A stretch of DNA of 64,000 bases from Streptomyces milbemycinicus (GCF_002154605.1 NZ_MUNE01000045.1:1-64000); one strand, 5' to 3'; numbered from the stretch's first letter, positions 1-8,190 are shown. Program-made: numbers and translations. Notes: generated by a model not told the origin, from the sequence alone.

Positions 1-20
1 TCGCTGCCCGCGGGCAGCGA
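1..20. repeat. Perfect 20-base palindrome at the window edge
   Basis: The first 20 bases are two 10-base complementary arms (TCGCTGCCCG and its complement) with no loop. Streptomyces telomeres are built of closely packed palindromes, but this one does not match the archetypal telomere start I remember, and the window edge need not be a replicon end. Only the palindrome itself is certain. Confidence 0.6.
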
Positions 21-338
21 ACATGTCGTGCTGGGCATGCCGCGCGACTGCATGCGGCCGTCCTACGTCCCGCGCTCACAGTGGGGGAGCGGTCGACAGG
101 CGACCGCAGACCCGGGTCAAGGACAGGCCGTGGCAGATCTGGGACGGCGGGCCACATTCACCCTGGCGCCGGAGCCTGGTCGGCAGCGACGCATACGCTT
201 CCGCCCGGCCGGTCTGGACCATGGGAACACGCCAACAGGCTGGTGGGCGGCGTATGGCAAGGGCGTTGTCAGTGCCCGGGGTTAGGGTTTTGGTCCTCCG
301 GTACGGGGTCGGTTCTGTGACGAGCGGGAGGAGTACAT
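21..338. other. Gene-free stretch before the first gene
   Basis: No frame here shows both a plausible start and a coding signal. A small inverted repeat lies at 89-107 (7-base arms GCGGTCG and CGACCGC). The last bases hold the ribosome binding site of the next gene. No further structure was recognised. Confidence 0.5.
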
Positions 339-1184
339 ATGAAGCGTGAGCGGGCGACCATGCTGCTGGGCGAGATGCTCGACCGACTGGACCAAGGCGC
401 ATGGCCACTCAACCTGGTCGAGGAGGTCTACCTGTTCGGGTCCTACATCCGCGGCGCCCTGGAAGTCGGCGACATCGACGTCGTCGTGCAGCACACCACC
501 GACGAGCGCTGGAAGCAGGAATCCCTCGACGCCCTCTTCAACGGCAGCGACGGCTACGTGACCATGCGTCAGGCATTGCGAGGACGGCGCCGCGGCATCA
601 GCTTCCAGTTCCAGGAACGCAGAACCCTCGAAGAGGAGGGCTTCGAGCTGCTCCTGTTGTGGCGGCGGGGCGAGCCGGTCGCCCTCGCCCGGCAGCGGTT
701 GGACGCGATCACGCCCGACCCGGCCGCCGGCCGCGCGCCCCGGGATCACGTCCTGCCTCCGTACGAGACGATCGCTGATCTGCTCCCGCGACCGGTCCGC
801 ATTGACCTGCACCGCCTGTGCGCCGATGGCGTCGCGACGGTTTCGGCGTTCCCTCTGCCCGACGCCCACCCGCGCTCGGTCGTAGCGGCGGCGCACGCGG
901 AAGAGCGCTGGACTTCGAACAGCCCGCTGCGTCGTGCGGCCACCGCCGCGCTCGCCCACCTGGAGAGCACCGGCCAGGTGCTGGACCGAGTAGAGGTGCA
1001 TGGCCAGTACCTGCACCAGGGGACGACGGACGACGACATCGACTGCTTCGTCGACCTGGGCTGGCGCTACTGGAGACGCGTGAAACGTTACCTGGGCGAC
1101 GGTCAGGCGTGGTTCGAGGTCCTGCCCGCCACCACCCGGAAGCCCCTGCACGCCCTGCGCATCACCCCCGCCTCCCGGGCATAG
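339..1184 (+). CDS. Nucleotidyltransferase-like protein
   Basis: A 281-residue protein. The ATG at 339 follows GGGAGGAG at a good distance. Residues 33-50 read FGSYIRGALEVGDIDVVV, which resembles the polymerase-beta-type nucleotidyltransferase signature: Gly-Ser (34-35) followed by an Asp-x-Asp pair (45, 47). A second similar stretch lies near the C-terminus (HGQYLHQG, then DDDIDCF at about 231-237), so the protein may contain a duplicated or split nucleotidyltransferase-like motif. Members of this fold transfer nucleotides to small molecules, tRNA or proteins, and some are toxins or antitoxins. No clear partner gene is adjacent, so the substrate is unknown. It is probably cytoplasmic, with no signal peptide or membrane segment. 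Confidence 0.6.
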   Translation: MKRERATMLLGEMLDRLDQGAWPLNLVEEVYLFGSYIRGALEVGDIDVVVQHTTDERWKQESLDALFNGSDGYVTMRQALRGRRRGISFQFQERRTLEEEGFELLLLWRRGEPVALARQRLDAITPDPAAGRAPRDHVLPPYETIADLLPRPVRIDLHRLCADGVATVSAFPLPDAHPRSVVAAAHAEERWTSNSPLRRAATAALAHLESTGQVLDRVEVHGQYLHQGTTDDDIDCFVDLGWRYWRRVKRYLGDGQAWFEVLPATTRKPLHALRITPASRA

Positions 1185-1200
1185 CAGGGGCCCGGTTGGT

Positions 1201-1554
1201 TCAGGGACGTCCCTGGGGCCCAGGGCGGCCGAACAGGTCGCCGAAGGAAAACGTGAACCCGGAGTCGGGGCCACCGGCAGCGCTTCCGCCTCCTTCGGCT
1301 TCCCCGGCGAGCCTGGTGATGACAGCATCCCAACAGGAGGGACGGCCGCACTTGCCGTCCGGCCGGTGCTCCACGCCTGCCTGGACCACTGCCGCCCGCA
1401 CCTGGTCGGCCGGTACCTCGAAGGCGGTCTTCCACCGGGCTGCCGACGCCTTGTGGGCCGCGTCTTCGCGCCTGGCCGAGCTGGCCTCTTCCTCAGCGCG
1501 CCGCCTGGCCCGGATGATCGGCCAGTCGGGACCGCCGCCGTACTCGTAGGACAT
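1201..1554 (-). CDS. Hypothetical protein
   Basis: A protein of about 117 residues, convergent with the nucleotidyltransferase-like gene. I chose the ATG at 1554 (MSYEYGG) because AGAGGA lies seven bases upstream; a GTG at 1560 in the same frame is an alternative. The N-terminal half is charged and probably helical (RARRRAEEEASSARRE). A short Cys-containing stretch follows (KCGRPSCWDAV), and the C-terminus is rich in Gly and Pro. I do not recognise a family. The ribosome binding site and GC-rich third positions favour a real gene. Confidence 0.45.
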   Translation of the reverse strand: MSYEYGGGPDWPIIRARRRAEEEASSARREDAAHKASAARWKTAFEVPADQVRAAVVQAGVEHRPDGKCGRPSCWDAVITRLAGEAEGGGSAAGGPDSGFTFSFGDLFGRPGPQGRP

Positions 1555-2054
1555 CTGCACTCCTCTCGCACCGTCTTGCTGCCTTCAACCGCCCGCCCCC
1601 TTGGAAGACGCGCCCGCCGCACCGGTTGGAGTATGAGAGATCCCGCCCGTCGGACGTCGCTGGAGACGCTCTCCTGGCGTGCCGCACGTTCTCGCCACTC
1701 CCATGGGGCGGGCCCGCCGGGAGTGCGCTGAAGGCAGAGCTGGCGCGCAAGCCTCATCTCGGACCTGCAGGACCGGTTGGAACTGCCTCGGCCTTCTGGA
1801 AGCCGCGGAGATTCCGCCGCAGGAGCGGTAGCGGGATGGTGGCGCCGAGACGGTCCAGCCCGGTCGATTCGGGTAGCGGTCCGTGCTCGGCAGCCCCGGT
1901 ACGGCTACTGGGCGGACGACGTTGAACATCCCGACGTCTTCGGATGGCAGCAAACCGATGCTGGTTCATCGGCCATGTAACCCTCGTGCCGTCATCAGGT
2001 AGAAGTTTTCGCGGCGTGTGCGACTCCGCCTGGCAGCCTCCCAGAGGCAGGGCG
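1555..2054. other. Stretch without a supported gene
   Basis: Open frames exist on both strands, as expected at this GC content, but none combines a ribosome binding site, a recognisable domain and consistent third-position bias. It separates the hypothetical gene from a gene fragment and a TnpB relic, so it may be old decayed sequence. Confidence 0.4.
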
Positions 2055-2285
2055 TCACGCGCGGCCGCCCAGGGCCCAGCCGTCCGGTGCGGGGGTCAGT
2101 TCGGTGGTGATCATCTCGACGAGCTTCCAGGGCAGACAGGACCGATCGCCGAGGGTCGCCTCCATCTTCTGGCTGGTGTGCGGGGCATGCAGGAGCAGCC
2201 GCCGGTAGCGGCCGCGGGCCGGCCGTTCCGCCGCGGCCTCGGCCGCGCGGCGCGGCCGAGGCAGGAGGGGATGGTGGCTGGCCCA
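2055..2285 (-). pseudogene. C-terminal fragment of an unknown gene
   Basis: On the minus strand the frame ending at 2055 has G or C in almost every third position for at least 50 codons. It reads a plausible protein C-terminus (MEATLGDRSCLPWKLVEMI, then TTELTPAPDGWALGGRA). No start or upstream domain is present, and the frame runs into the TnpB relic at about 2286, so it appears to be the 3' remnant of a gene cut by that insertion. The family is not recognised. Confidence 0.4.
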
Positions 2286-2542
2286 GACCCCGGTGCGGGC
2301 ACGTGGACGCGAGGAGCCGCAAGAGCCAAGCGGTCTTCGCGTGCACGGTCTGCGGACACCGGGACCACGCCGACGTGAACGCGGCCAAGAACCAAAGGGA
2401 CGCGGGTCGCGTTCCCAGCCTGTGGAGACCTCGGCACCAGCCGGTCCGCGAAGCAGGAACCCGTAAGTCGGCCAACCGGCCGACACCCCTGAGAAGGGGA
2501 ATCCCCGTCATTCATGACGGGGAGGACGTCAACTCCGGATAG
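2286..2542 (+). pseudogene. tnpB: TnpB (IS200/IS605 family) C-terminal relic
   Basis: Only the last quarter of a TnpB RNA-guided nuclease remains. It carries the end of the zinc ribbon and the last RuvC motif: CGHVDARSRKSQ, then CTVCGHRDHADVNAAKN, where the Asp of HADVNAAKN is the third RuvC acidic residue. TnpB proteins are normally about 400 residues, so this copy cannot act as a nuclease. The first zinc-ribbon CxxC is damaged (RPRCGH). The stop lies close to the element's right-end hairpin, the usual arrangement in IS605-type elements, where the 3' end of tnpB overlaps the guide RNA. Nothing of the 5' part or of a TnpA gene is visible. Confidence 0.8.
2495..2532 (+). ncRNA. Right-end hairpin of an IS605-type element (3' end of omega RNA)
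   Basis: A perfect 8-base stem (CCCCGTCA 2503-2510, loop TTCA, TGACGGGG 2515-2522) is followed by AGGACGTCAA ending at 2532. In IS200/IS605 elements this conserved hairpin plus trailing ...TCAA is both the transposon right end and the scaffold end of the TnpB guide RNA. The guide is then read from the flanking DNA, here starting at 2533. Whether it is still transcribed is unknown. Confidence 0.6.
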
Positions 2543-2919
2543 ATGCACACGTAGCCATCAGGGCAGTCAATGGCGGCGTGCGTGGTGGCGGGGCGGCGGA
2601 GGCCGACGTCGGCATCGTCAGGGGAAGACAGGTCAGGGCTGCGGCGACAGCGGCACGCATCACAGTGCTGATCACATGACAGGGATGGACCATGCGGCCG
2701 TACGGCGTGGTGGCATGACGCGAAGTTTCACTCCGAAGGGCGCGCGGCCGTCATCACGCATACAACCCTTGGGTTTCATCGCGAGTCTCCTGATCGGCAA
2801 CCGTCTCGTGAAGCCGTGGCCGATCTACGGCGAACTTCCGGCGAACGCGGGCGGAATGCCACCCCATTGACTGCGGATACCTGCCAAGGTATCCCCCGCA
2901 TGCAGCAGGAGAACCCCGC
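2543..2919. other. Upstream region of the FG-GAP gene
   Basis: No gene is supported here. The last bases hold the ribosome binding site AGCAGGAGA (about 2904-2912) for the GTG at 2920. The region presumably contains the promoter of that gene, but I see no convincing -10/-35 pair. Confidence 0.4.
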
Positions 2920-4395
2920 GTGCACAAGCACCTTCGTATCGCCCTCGCGACGGCCGCCGCGGCCTCGCTGACGGGCGGTCTGCTCACGTTACCGGCAGCG
3001 ATGGCCATCGCAGCGGACTCGACGACGGTCCCCCAGGCCGACTTCAACGGCGACGGCATTGGCGACGTCGCCTTCTCGGCCGCCGGCGCCTATGTGAGCG
3101 GCAACAAGACCGCGGGCCAGCTCGTGGTGCTCTACGGCACCTCCACCGGTGTGTCGTCCGCCAAGCGGACGGTGCTCAGCCAGAACAGCGCGGGCGTCCC
3201 CGGCACCGCGGAGGCCGGAGATGCCTTCGGTGGTGAGACCGCTTACGGTGACTTCAACAGCGACGGTTACGACGACATCGCCGTGGCCGCGGACGGCGAG
3301 GACGTGGGCGGCGACACCGACGGCGGCACCCTTGCCGTGCTGTGGGGCTCGGCCTCGGGTATCACCGGCACCGGTGTCACGATCGCGGACCCGGCCGTCT
3401 CGTCGCACGACTTCTGGGGCAAGAACCTGGCCGCGGGCGACTTCGACGGCGACGGGAAGGACGATCTGGCCGTCGGTAACTCCTCCAGCACCGTCTATGT
3501 CTACAAGGGCGGCATCAGCACCTCCGGCACCGCCGGCGGCCGCTACACGATCAAGCCCCCGATCCAGTCCGGCGGCAGCGCCCGGGGCCCGATGAACCTC
3601 ACCGCCGGTGACGTCAACGGCGACAGCCGCACCGACCTCGTGGTCGACGGCTTCGAGACGCAGACCGACTGGGGCTGGAACACCAACTACTACGTGCCGG
3701 GCACCGCGCGGGGCCTCAGCACCTCCTCGGCCACAGCCCTCAAGCCCGGCGTGATCACAGCCATCGGCGACGTCAACGGTGACGGCTTCGGCGACATCGT
3801 CAGCGGCGCCTACTGGAACAACACGACCGACGACGGCACGACCATCCCGAACTCCGCCCTGGGCGGCAAAGTCAACATCACCTACGGCTCCACCGCGGGC
3901 CCCGGTTCGACCACGGGCATCACCCAGAACACCGGCAACGTCCCCGGCGGGTCGGAGAAGAACGACCAGTTCGGCTACGAGCTCGACCTGGGCGACATCA
4001 ACGGCGACAACTACCAGGACATCGTCATCAGCGCCGCCGGCGAGGACCTCAACGGCGTCGCCGACACCGGCGCGGTCACCGTCCTTTACGGCTCCGCGAG
4101 CGGCCTGAACACCAGCTCCGGCGCCCAGTACTTCGCACAGAGCACCGCCGGCGTGCCCGGCGACGACGAGAAGTATGACGGGTTCGGCCTCGACGCCAAG
4201 CTCGACGACGTCACCGGCGACGGCAAGGCCGACCTGCTGGTCAGCTCCTGGGAGAACTCCGGCAACGGCGCGGTGACGTACCTGCCCTCCAGCGGAACAA
4301 AGATCACCACGACCGGCGCCCGCTCCGTCTCGCCGAGCTCATCGGGCGTCTCCACCACCGGCACGCCGAACTTCGGCGCCAACTTCGCCGACTGA
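2920..4395 (+). CDS. Secreted FG-GAP repeat (integrin-alpha-like beta-propeller) protein
   Basis: A 491-residue exported protein. The GTG start at 2920 follows AGCAGGAGA. Residues 1-32 are a Sec signal peptide (basic start, Ala/Leu core, cleavage near AMAIAA). The mature part has seven calcium-binding FG-GAP loops: DFNGDGIGD, DFNSDGYDD, DFDGDGKDD, DVNGDSRTD, DVNGDGFGD, DINGDNYQD and DVTGDGKAD. This fits a seven-bladed propeller like the integrin alpha head. Related Streptomyces proteins are extracellular and generally of unknown ligand. Codon 24, inside the signal peptide, is TTA (2989-2991), so translation probably depends on the bldA tRNA and therefore on developmental stage. A strong hairpin follows the stop. 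A decayed relative lies at 7821. Confidence 0.9.
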   Translation: MHKHLRIALATAAAASLTGGLLTLPAAMAIAADSTTVPQADFNGDGIGDVAFSAAGAYVSGNKTAGQLVVLYGTSTGVSSAKRTVLSQNSAGVPGTAEAGDAFGGETAYGDFNSDGYDDIAVAADGEDVGGDTDGGTLAVLWGSASGITGTGVTIADPAVSSHDFWGKNLAAGDFDGDGKDDLAVGNSSSTVYVYKGGISTSGTAGGRYTIKPPIQSGGSARGPMNLTAGDVNGDSRTDLVVDGFETQTDWGWNTNYYVPGTARGLSTSSATALKPGVITAIGDVNGDGFGDIVSGAYWNNTTDDGTTIPNSALGGKVNITYGSTAGPGSTTGITQNTGNVPGGSEKNDQFGYELDLGDINGDNYQDIVISAAGEDLNGVADTGAVTVLYGSASGLNTSSGAQYFAQSTAGVPGDDEKYDGFGLDAKLDDVTGDGKADLLVSSWENSGNGAVTYLPSSGTKITTTGARSVSPSSSGVSTTGTPNFGANFAD

Positions 4396-4412
4396 CCACC
4401 ACCCCAACCCTC

Positions 4413-4447
4413 ACCGGGCCCGCTCCCCACCGGGACGCGGGCCCGGT
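4413..4447 (+). terminator. Hairpin terminator after the FG-GAP gene
   Basis: A perfect 11-base stem (ACCGGGCCCGC 4413-4423 and its complement 4437-4447) with a 13-base loop starts 17 bases after the stop codon. There is no T-run, which is usual for Streptomyces terminators. Confidence 0.75.
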
Positions 4448-5088
4448 CCGTCATGATCCTTCCTTCTCCTCGGGCTGATCGGTTCCGGTGCGGGAATGTC
4501 TGGGGATCGGTGCTGGTTGGACTACTCGCGGGTGCCGGCCGGTGGACAGTGTCCCCGGGCCTCACCTATTGCCCGTGGGGAAGATCGTTCGGCTGAAGCC
4601 CCATGGCGCGTTTCGCCGCGAAGGCGACCGCCACCGTCGGCAGCCCGCACCCCACAGTCCGGCGTCGGCCAGGTTCCCCCGTCCTGGCCGACGCCCTCTT
4701 CCACGCCTCTCAAGGGCCGGGTCATCAACCGACTTCCGCTCCAGCAGCTGGCAACTGGCACGGCGATCACGGTCGTCCGGTACGGCCCGGTGGCGCTGAT
4801 TTCGGCCGGACATTGCCCGATATTGACCGTACCTGGCCGGTATCGGCCTTACTGCTTGTCCTGATGTGCCCTGGATAATTTGGCGTCGTCGCCGCGCCGT
4901 CGGCGCGGCGCCTCGGCTTGGAGGGGCCCATTCCGCCCTCCTCCGTCTGATTCACCTCGGTTTCTCTCTGTACCTCTCTGTACCTCTCCGCTCCATCGCA
5001 CCAACGGGAATTCACTGATGGTCATTCACGCTCGTGGAACGGTTCGGCACCTTTTCCGGATCAACCGAAGACATCGTGGGAGACACAC
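4448..5088. other. Long intergenic region with a hairpin and short tandem repeat
   Basis: No gene is supported in these 640 bases. A strong hairpin (GCCGCGCC, loop GTC, GGCGCGGC) lies at 4891-4909. A short tandem repeat of the type CTCTCTGTAC lies near 4970-4990. The end holds GTGGGAG as ribosome binding site for the GTG at 5089. The length and the hairpin suggest a long leader or regulatory region for the secreted protein gene that follows. Confidence 0.45.
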
Positions 5089-5760
5089 GTGAGAAAGCAG
5101 AAGTTGGGCAGCAGATCGGCCCGACGGGCGGCCGTGCTGGCGGTCGGCTTACTGATGGTGAGCGGCCTGTCGGCCACATCGGCCGACGCGGCGCCGTCCT
5201 CGGCCAACGCCGCGCCCGAACTGGGCGTCCGGTTCTACCCCGACGGAGACGGCCAGTGCGACGGGCCGACGAATCCGCCGGAGCGGTGGGTCACCGCGCC
5301 CGACTGGACCTCCACCATCCGCCTGGACACCGACAACCGCGCGGGCGGCTGTCAGCTGGCCTTCGGCATCTACGACCCGTCGAACACTCTCGCGGGCCTG
5401 AACGTCACCTACACCTGGATGGTGGAGCCCGGCAGCGACGAGAGCCAGTGCGAGAACGAGGGCACGCACACGATCCCGATCAAGACGTTCAGGACGTTCG
5501 GCGACAACATCCGGGTGGACACCGACGGCCGAGCGGGCTGGTGCAACCTCACCTTCGCCCTGTCCGGTCGCTCGGACATTCGGCTCGACGTGCAGTGGTA
5601 CGGCGATGGCGGACGCGATGCCTCGGGGCAGTGCAAGGGGTACATTCCGCAGGGGGGCTGGGACACGGTCGATGAGACCAAGTCTGTGACGGTGGGCGAC
5701 GACACGGACGGCCGCGCCGGCGGCTGCTACCTGTCACTCCGCCTGAGCCGCTCGTTCTAG
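5089..5760 (+). CDS. Secreted protein with three cysteine-paired repeats
   Basis: A 223-residue exported protein with a signal peptide of about 35 residues (basic start, LAVGLLMVSGLSATSADAA). The rest is three repeats of about 60 residues. Each begins with a pattern like V-x-[FYW] and a Gly/Asp loop followed by a Cys, and ends with DTDxRAGxCxLxFxL. The two cysteines of each repeat are exactly 31 residues apart (57/88, 121/152, 182/213), which suggests one disulfide per repeat. I do not recognise the family; a beta-rich threefold domain is likely. Codon 21, in the signal peptide, is TTA (5149-5151), as in the FG-GAP gene, implying bldA-dependent expression. A terminator follows. Confidence 0.75.
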   Translation: MRKQKLGSRSARRAAVLAVGLLMVSGLSATSADAAPSSANAAPELGVRFYPDGDGQCDGPTNPPERWVTAPDWTSTIRLDTDNRAGGCQLAFGIYDPSNTLAGLNVTYTWMVEPGSDESQCENEGTHTIPIKTFRTFGDNIRVDTDGRAGWCNLTFALSGRSDIRLDVQWYGDGGRDASGQCKGYIPQGGWDTVDETKSVTVGDDTDGRAGGCYLSLRLSRSF

Positions 5761-5770
5761 GGGGCCGCGG

Positions 5771-5807
5771 ACGGCCCGGGGTGCATGGGGGTCTGCCCCC
5801 GGGCCGT
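5771..5807 (+). terminator. Hairpin terminator after the three-repeat secreted protein
   Basis: A perfect 11-base stem (ACGGCCCGGGG 5771-5781 and its complement 5797-5807) begins 10 bases after the stop codon. Confidence 0.75.
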
Positions 5808-5848
5808 ATGGAGTTCGCTGCCGGGTAGGGCGGTCATCGGTTCATTGG

Positions 5849-6030
5849 TGTGGAGGCCTTCTACCTCGACGACGACCAGCACACCGTGGTTGAAACCCTC
5901 ACCGCCGTCATCAACGTCCGCCAGCCCCGCGAGATCTCCGACTACGCACGGGCGTTCACCGGCCTGGCGAAGCTGGCCGTGCACGGCGATGCCGCCCGCG
6001 CCCTGATCCGGTCCGCGGTTGACACTGAAT
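5849..6030 (+). pseudogene. C-terminal relic of an Scr1/DUF5753-type HTH regulator
   Basis: The frame starting near 5850 reads EAFYLDDDQHTVVETLTAV and then PREISDYARAFTGLAKLAVHG. This is the typical end of the C-terminal domain of actinomycete XRE regulators of the Scr1/DUF5753 type. The N-terminal helix-turn-helix is missing and no start or ribosome binding site precedes it, so this is a remnant. Such regulators often pair with a small DUF397 partner, which is not present. Confidence 0.55.
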
Positions 6031-6127
6031 CCGCGCAATCATCCGCAATTTCACTGAGACCCCTCCAGCGGGCCTCCGTAGCGTCGAAGGACACCGACGC
6101 CACCACCAGCAGCGGAAGAGGCGGCCC

Positions 6128-6614
6128 GTGCGCACGCGCACGAGCAACACCGCCGACGCTGCACCGGATGGTCACGGCCTTCAGACCCAGGACGACAAGG
6201 CGAGCAGTGACGATCACGCACCGAAGACGCCGGTGACCAACACGCATACGGTCCTGTACGACCCTACGGGATGATCGAGGCGGAACTCCCCTTCGACCGC
6301 GCCCCCACGAGACACTCGCCATGGCCATGCTCGCGTGGAGGGACCCGCGCCTCGCACCGCGCGACTACGAGCAGATCGCACTGCAGCTGACCGGGCACGC
6401 CCGCGCGGTCGCCGCAGACTCCAGCACCAGGCCCACCGACTGCCGGAAGACGATGGCCGGCGGGCGCTTACAGGTCGTCCTCGCCGAGGCCGAGCAGTTG
6501 CTGTCCGTCCCGCTGGAGGGAACCGCCGCGTGCGTCCAGGGCCTTGCCCGGATGGTGCGCGGTCTGTACGAGCGACTCGATCGCCTGACAGAAGCCTCCC
6601 CGGCCTCCGCCTGA
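6128..6614 (+). pseudogene. DUF6415-family gene with frameshifts
   Basis: The family is recognisable in pieces. A GTG at 6128 after AGAGGCGG begins a frame ending LYDPTG with TGA near 6275. MIEAELPFDRAP follows in a second frame. HETLAMAMLAWRD and the rest (DYEQIALQLTGHARAVAAD, SVPLEGT, LYERLDRL) follow in a third frame to the stop at 6614. The second shift falls in a run of C bases, so a sequencing error is possible there, but two shifts make decay more likely. The last section also contains a TTA codon (GRLQV). DUF6415 proteins are actinomycete-specific and of unknown function, often near natural-product or HTH genes. Confidence 0.6.
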
Positions 6615-6850
6615 ACTGTGCCGTACACCCGGGCATGAGCAGGGTCCCCAGGTGCGCGGCCCAGCACGATTCCAGCTCACCGGTCCGGGCGGCACGCGAT
6701 CCGACTCGAATACGACACCGTTGTCGACGCGCCTGCGCCCCGATCCGGGCCATCGCCCCCTGCCGGGCGGGACGAAGCTGCCCCTGTCACCTCAGCTTGT
6801 CGTTTAACGTTCGACGGCCGGCACCGGCATCTTGAGCGTCCGTGCGACCA

Positions 6851-7339
6851 TCACTGTCGTTCGGCAGCGAACACCAGGTTGTGGACCATGAAGTGGAGTT
6901 GCCCGTCGTCCATGGACTCCGTCCACAACCCCTCAGCGTCGAGCACGGAGGCCGCGGCCATCCGTGCCTCTGCGACGAGTTCGGGGTGGTAGTTGAAGCC
7001 CGGCCAAGGGAGGACGGGGTAGTCGTTCTCCTCGCCGAACTGCCGCACCCGCTCGATGTCGCCCAGGACGGCGTGCGGTAGTGACTCGTTCGCCCAAGAC
7101 CACAACCAGGTCTGTTGGGCAAGGCTGACGCTGCCGATCATCGTGAGTCGGCCGGTGAGGAACACCTCTCCGTCGCGCGACCATGTGATCTGCGCGTCGT
7201 CCATCGACCAGTCGTACTGCACGTCCCCTGACAAGCCGAAGCGCTCGACCATGAGGGCCTGCCGCGAGCGGGCACGCTCCCGAGCTGCGAGCACGACCGC
7301 CTCCCAGCCGGAGTGGTCATGCTTCGAGCCGTCGTCCAC
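6851..7339 (-). CDS. DUF6882-family protein
   Basis: A 162-residue soluble protein. The ATG at 7339 is preceded by GAGGAGG. The middle reads WLWSWANESLPHAVLGD and then VRQFGEENDYPVL, which matches what I remember of the DUF6882 family (Trp-rich, one domain). Its function is unknown. It has no signal peptide or membrane segment. It stands alone, with relics on both sides. Confidence 0.7.
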   Translation of the reverse strand: MDDGSKHDHSGWEAVVLAARERARSRQALMVERFGLSGDVQYDWSMDDAQITWSRDGEVFLTGRLTMIGSVSLAQQTWLWSWANESLPHAVLGDIERVRQFGEENDYPVLPWPGFNYHPELVAEARMAAASVLDAEGLWTESMDDGQLHFMVHNLVFAAERQ

Positions 7340-7570
7340 CTTGCCTCCTCATACAAAACTGTCGGCAAGATCCTCCCATCCCGGCTTCTGGCAGGACTTC
7401 CGGGCTCGGACGGAAGATCTGCCTGTCGCTCATCCTGTTCGTCGGGGCTTGGTTCCCTTCTGGTGATGCGCAGGCGGGGCGTATGCCTCGCCGGTGGCGA
7501 GGACTCTGCCGACGTCGTGGCGGGTGGCTAGGCGACGGTTCTTCGAACCTGGCGGTCGTCCTGGCCCGGG

Positions 7571-7687
7571 GTGTGCTGGTGGATGTGGGACGGCTGGCCG
7601 GACAGCGGCGAGACCGAGCGGCGCCTGGCCTACACCCCGCATGGCAAGACCGCCGAGGAGGTGCTGCGCCGCTGGTGGCGCGGGTGA
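7571..7687 (+). pseudogene. 3' fragment of an unknown coding region
   Basis: For 38 codons before the TGA at 7685 nearly every third position is G or C, and the frame reads WPDSGETERRLAYTPHGKTA, then EEVLRRWWRG. No start, ribosome binding site or upstream domain is visible, so this looks like the end of a gene whose front has been lost. I cannot assign a family. Confidence 0.3.
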
Positions 7688-7820
7688 CGGCGGACACCGG
7701 TGCGCGGCCCACATGTGCCCGTTCACCTGATGTCCATTCACACGCCACTCCACCACAACCCTCCGCCTCGCTTGGGTGTCAAAGCCACGGAAGCCCGACC
7801 CCGCACCTCTGGGAGAGCCC

Positions 7821-8190
7821 GTGCACATACGAACCCTGGCCGTGACCGCCACCGCGGTGGCACTGGCCGCCGTCCTCACCCCCTCGGGCCCGACCGAGGA
7901 CACGGCCGCCGCGGCACCCTCGGCTCTCAAGGGTGACTTCAACGGCGACGGCTACGGCGACCTGGCCGTCACCGCGCCCGGCGAACAGCTGAAGGACACC
8001 GGCGACGACCACGAGGGCACCGCCACTGCCGTATGGGGCTCGGCGTCCGGCTTCAGCAGCGCGCTCACCGCGGCCAAGGGCCGGGCCGACTGACGACTCG
8101 GCAGACTGCTCACCGTCGGCGACTTCGACCACGACGGCCACCAGGACCTCGCCGTGACCACCGAGGGCAACGGGGACGGCGGCACAGACG
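7821..8190 (+). pseudogene. FG-GAP secreted protein gene, truncated
   Basis: A GTG at 7821 starts a signal peptide (HIRTLAVTATAVALAAVL) followed by a first FG-GAP loop (DFNGDGYGDLAVTAPGE). A TGA at 8091-8093 interrupts the frame. Beyond it the same frame continues with a second loop (VGDFDHDGHQDLAVTTEG) up to about 8190, where recognisable sequence ends. Intact relatives have about seven repeats, so both a stop codon and a 3' truncation have inactivated this copy. It is related in type to the gene at 2920. Confidence 0.75.

Noticed and set aside
284-297. GGGTTAGGGTTTT, resembling a eukaryotic telomere repeat
   Set aside because: A single short occurrence without repetition; bacterial linear replicons do not use this repeat.
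282-1757. A 491-codon open frame on the minus strand opposite the nucleotidyltransferase-like gene
   Set aside because: It is antisense to a gene with a good ribosome binding site and a recognisable motif, and its translation is low-complexity Arg/Pro/Gly, as expected for a shadow frame at high GC.
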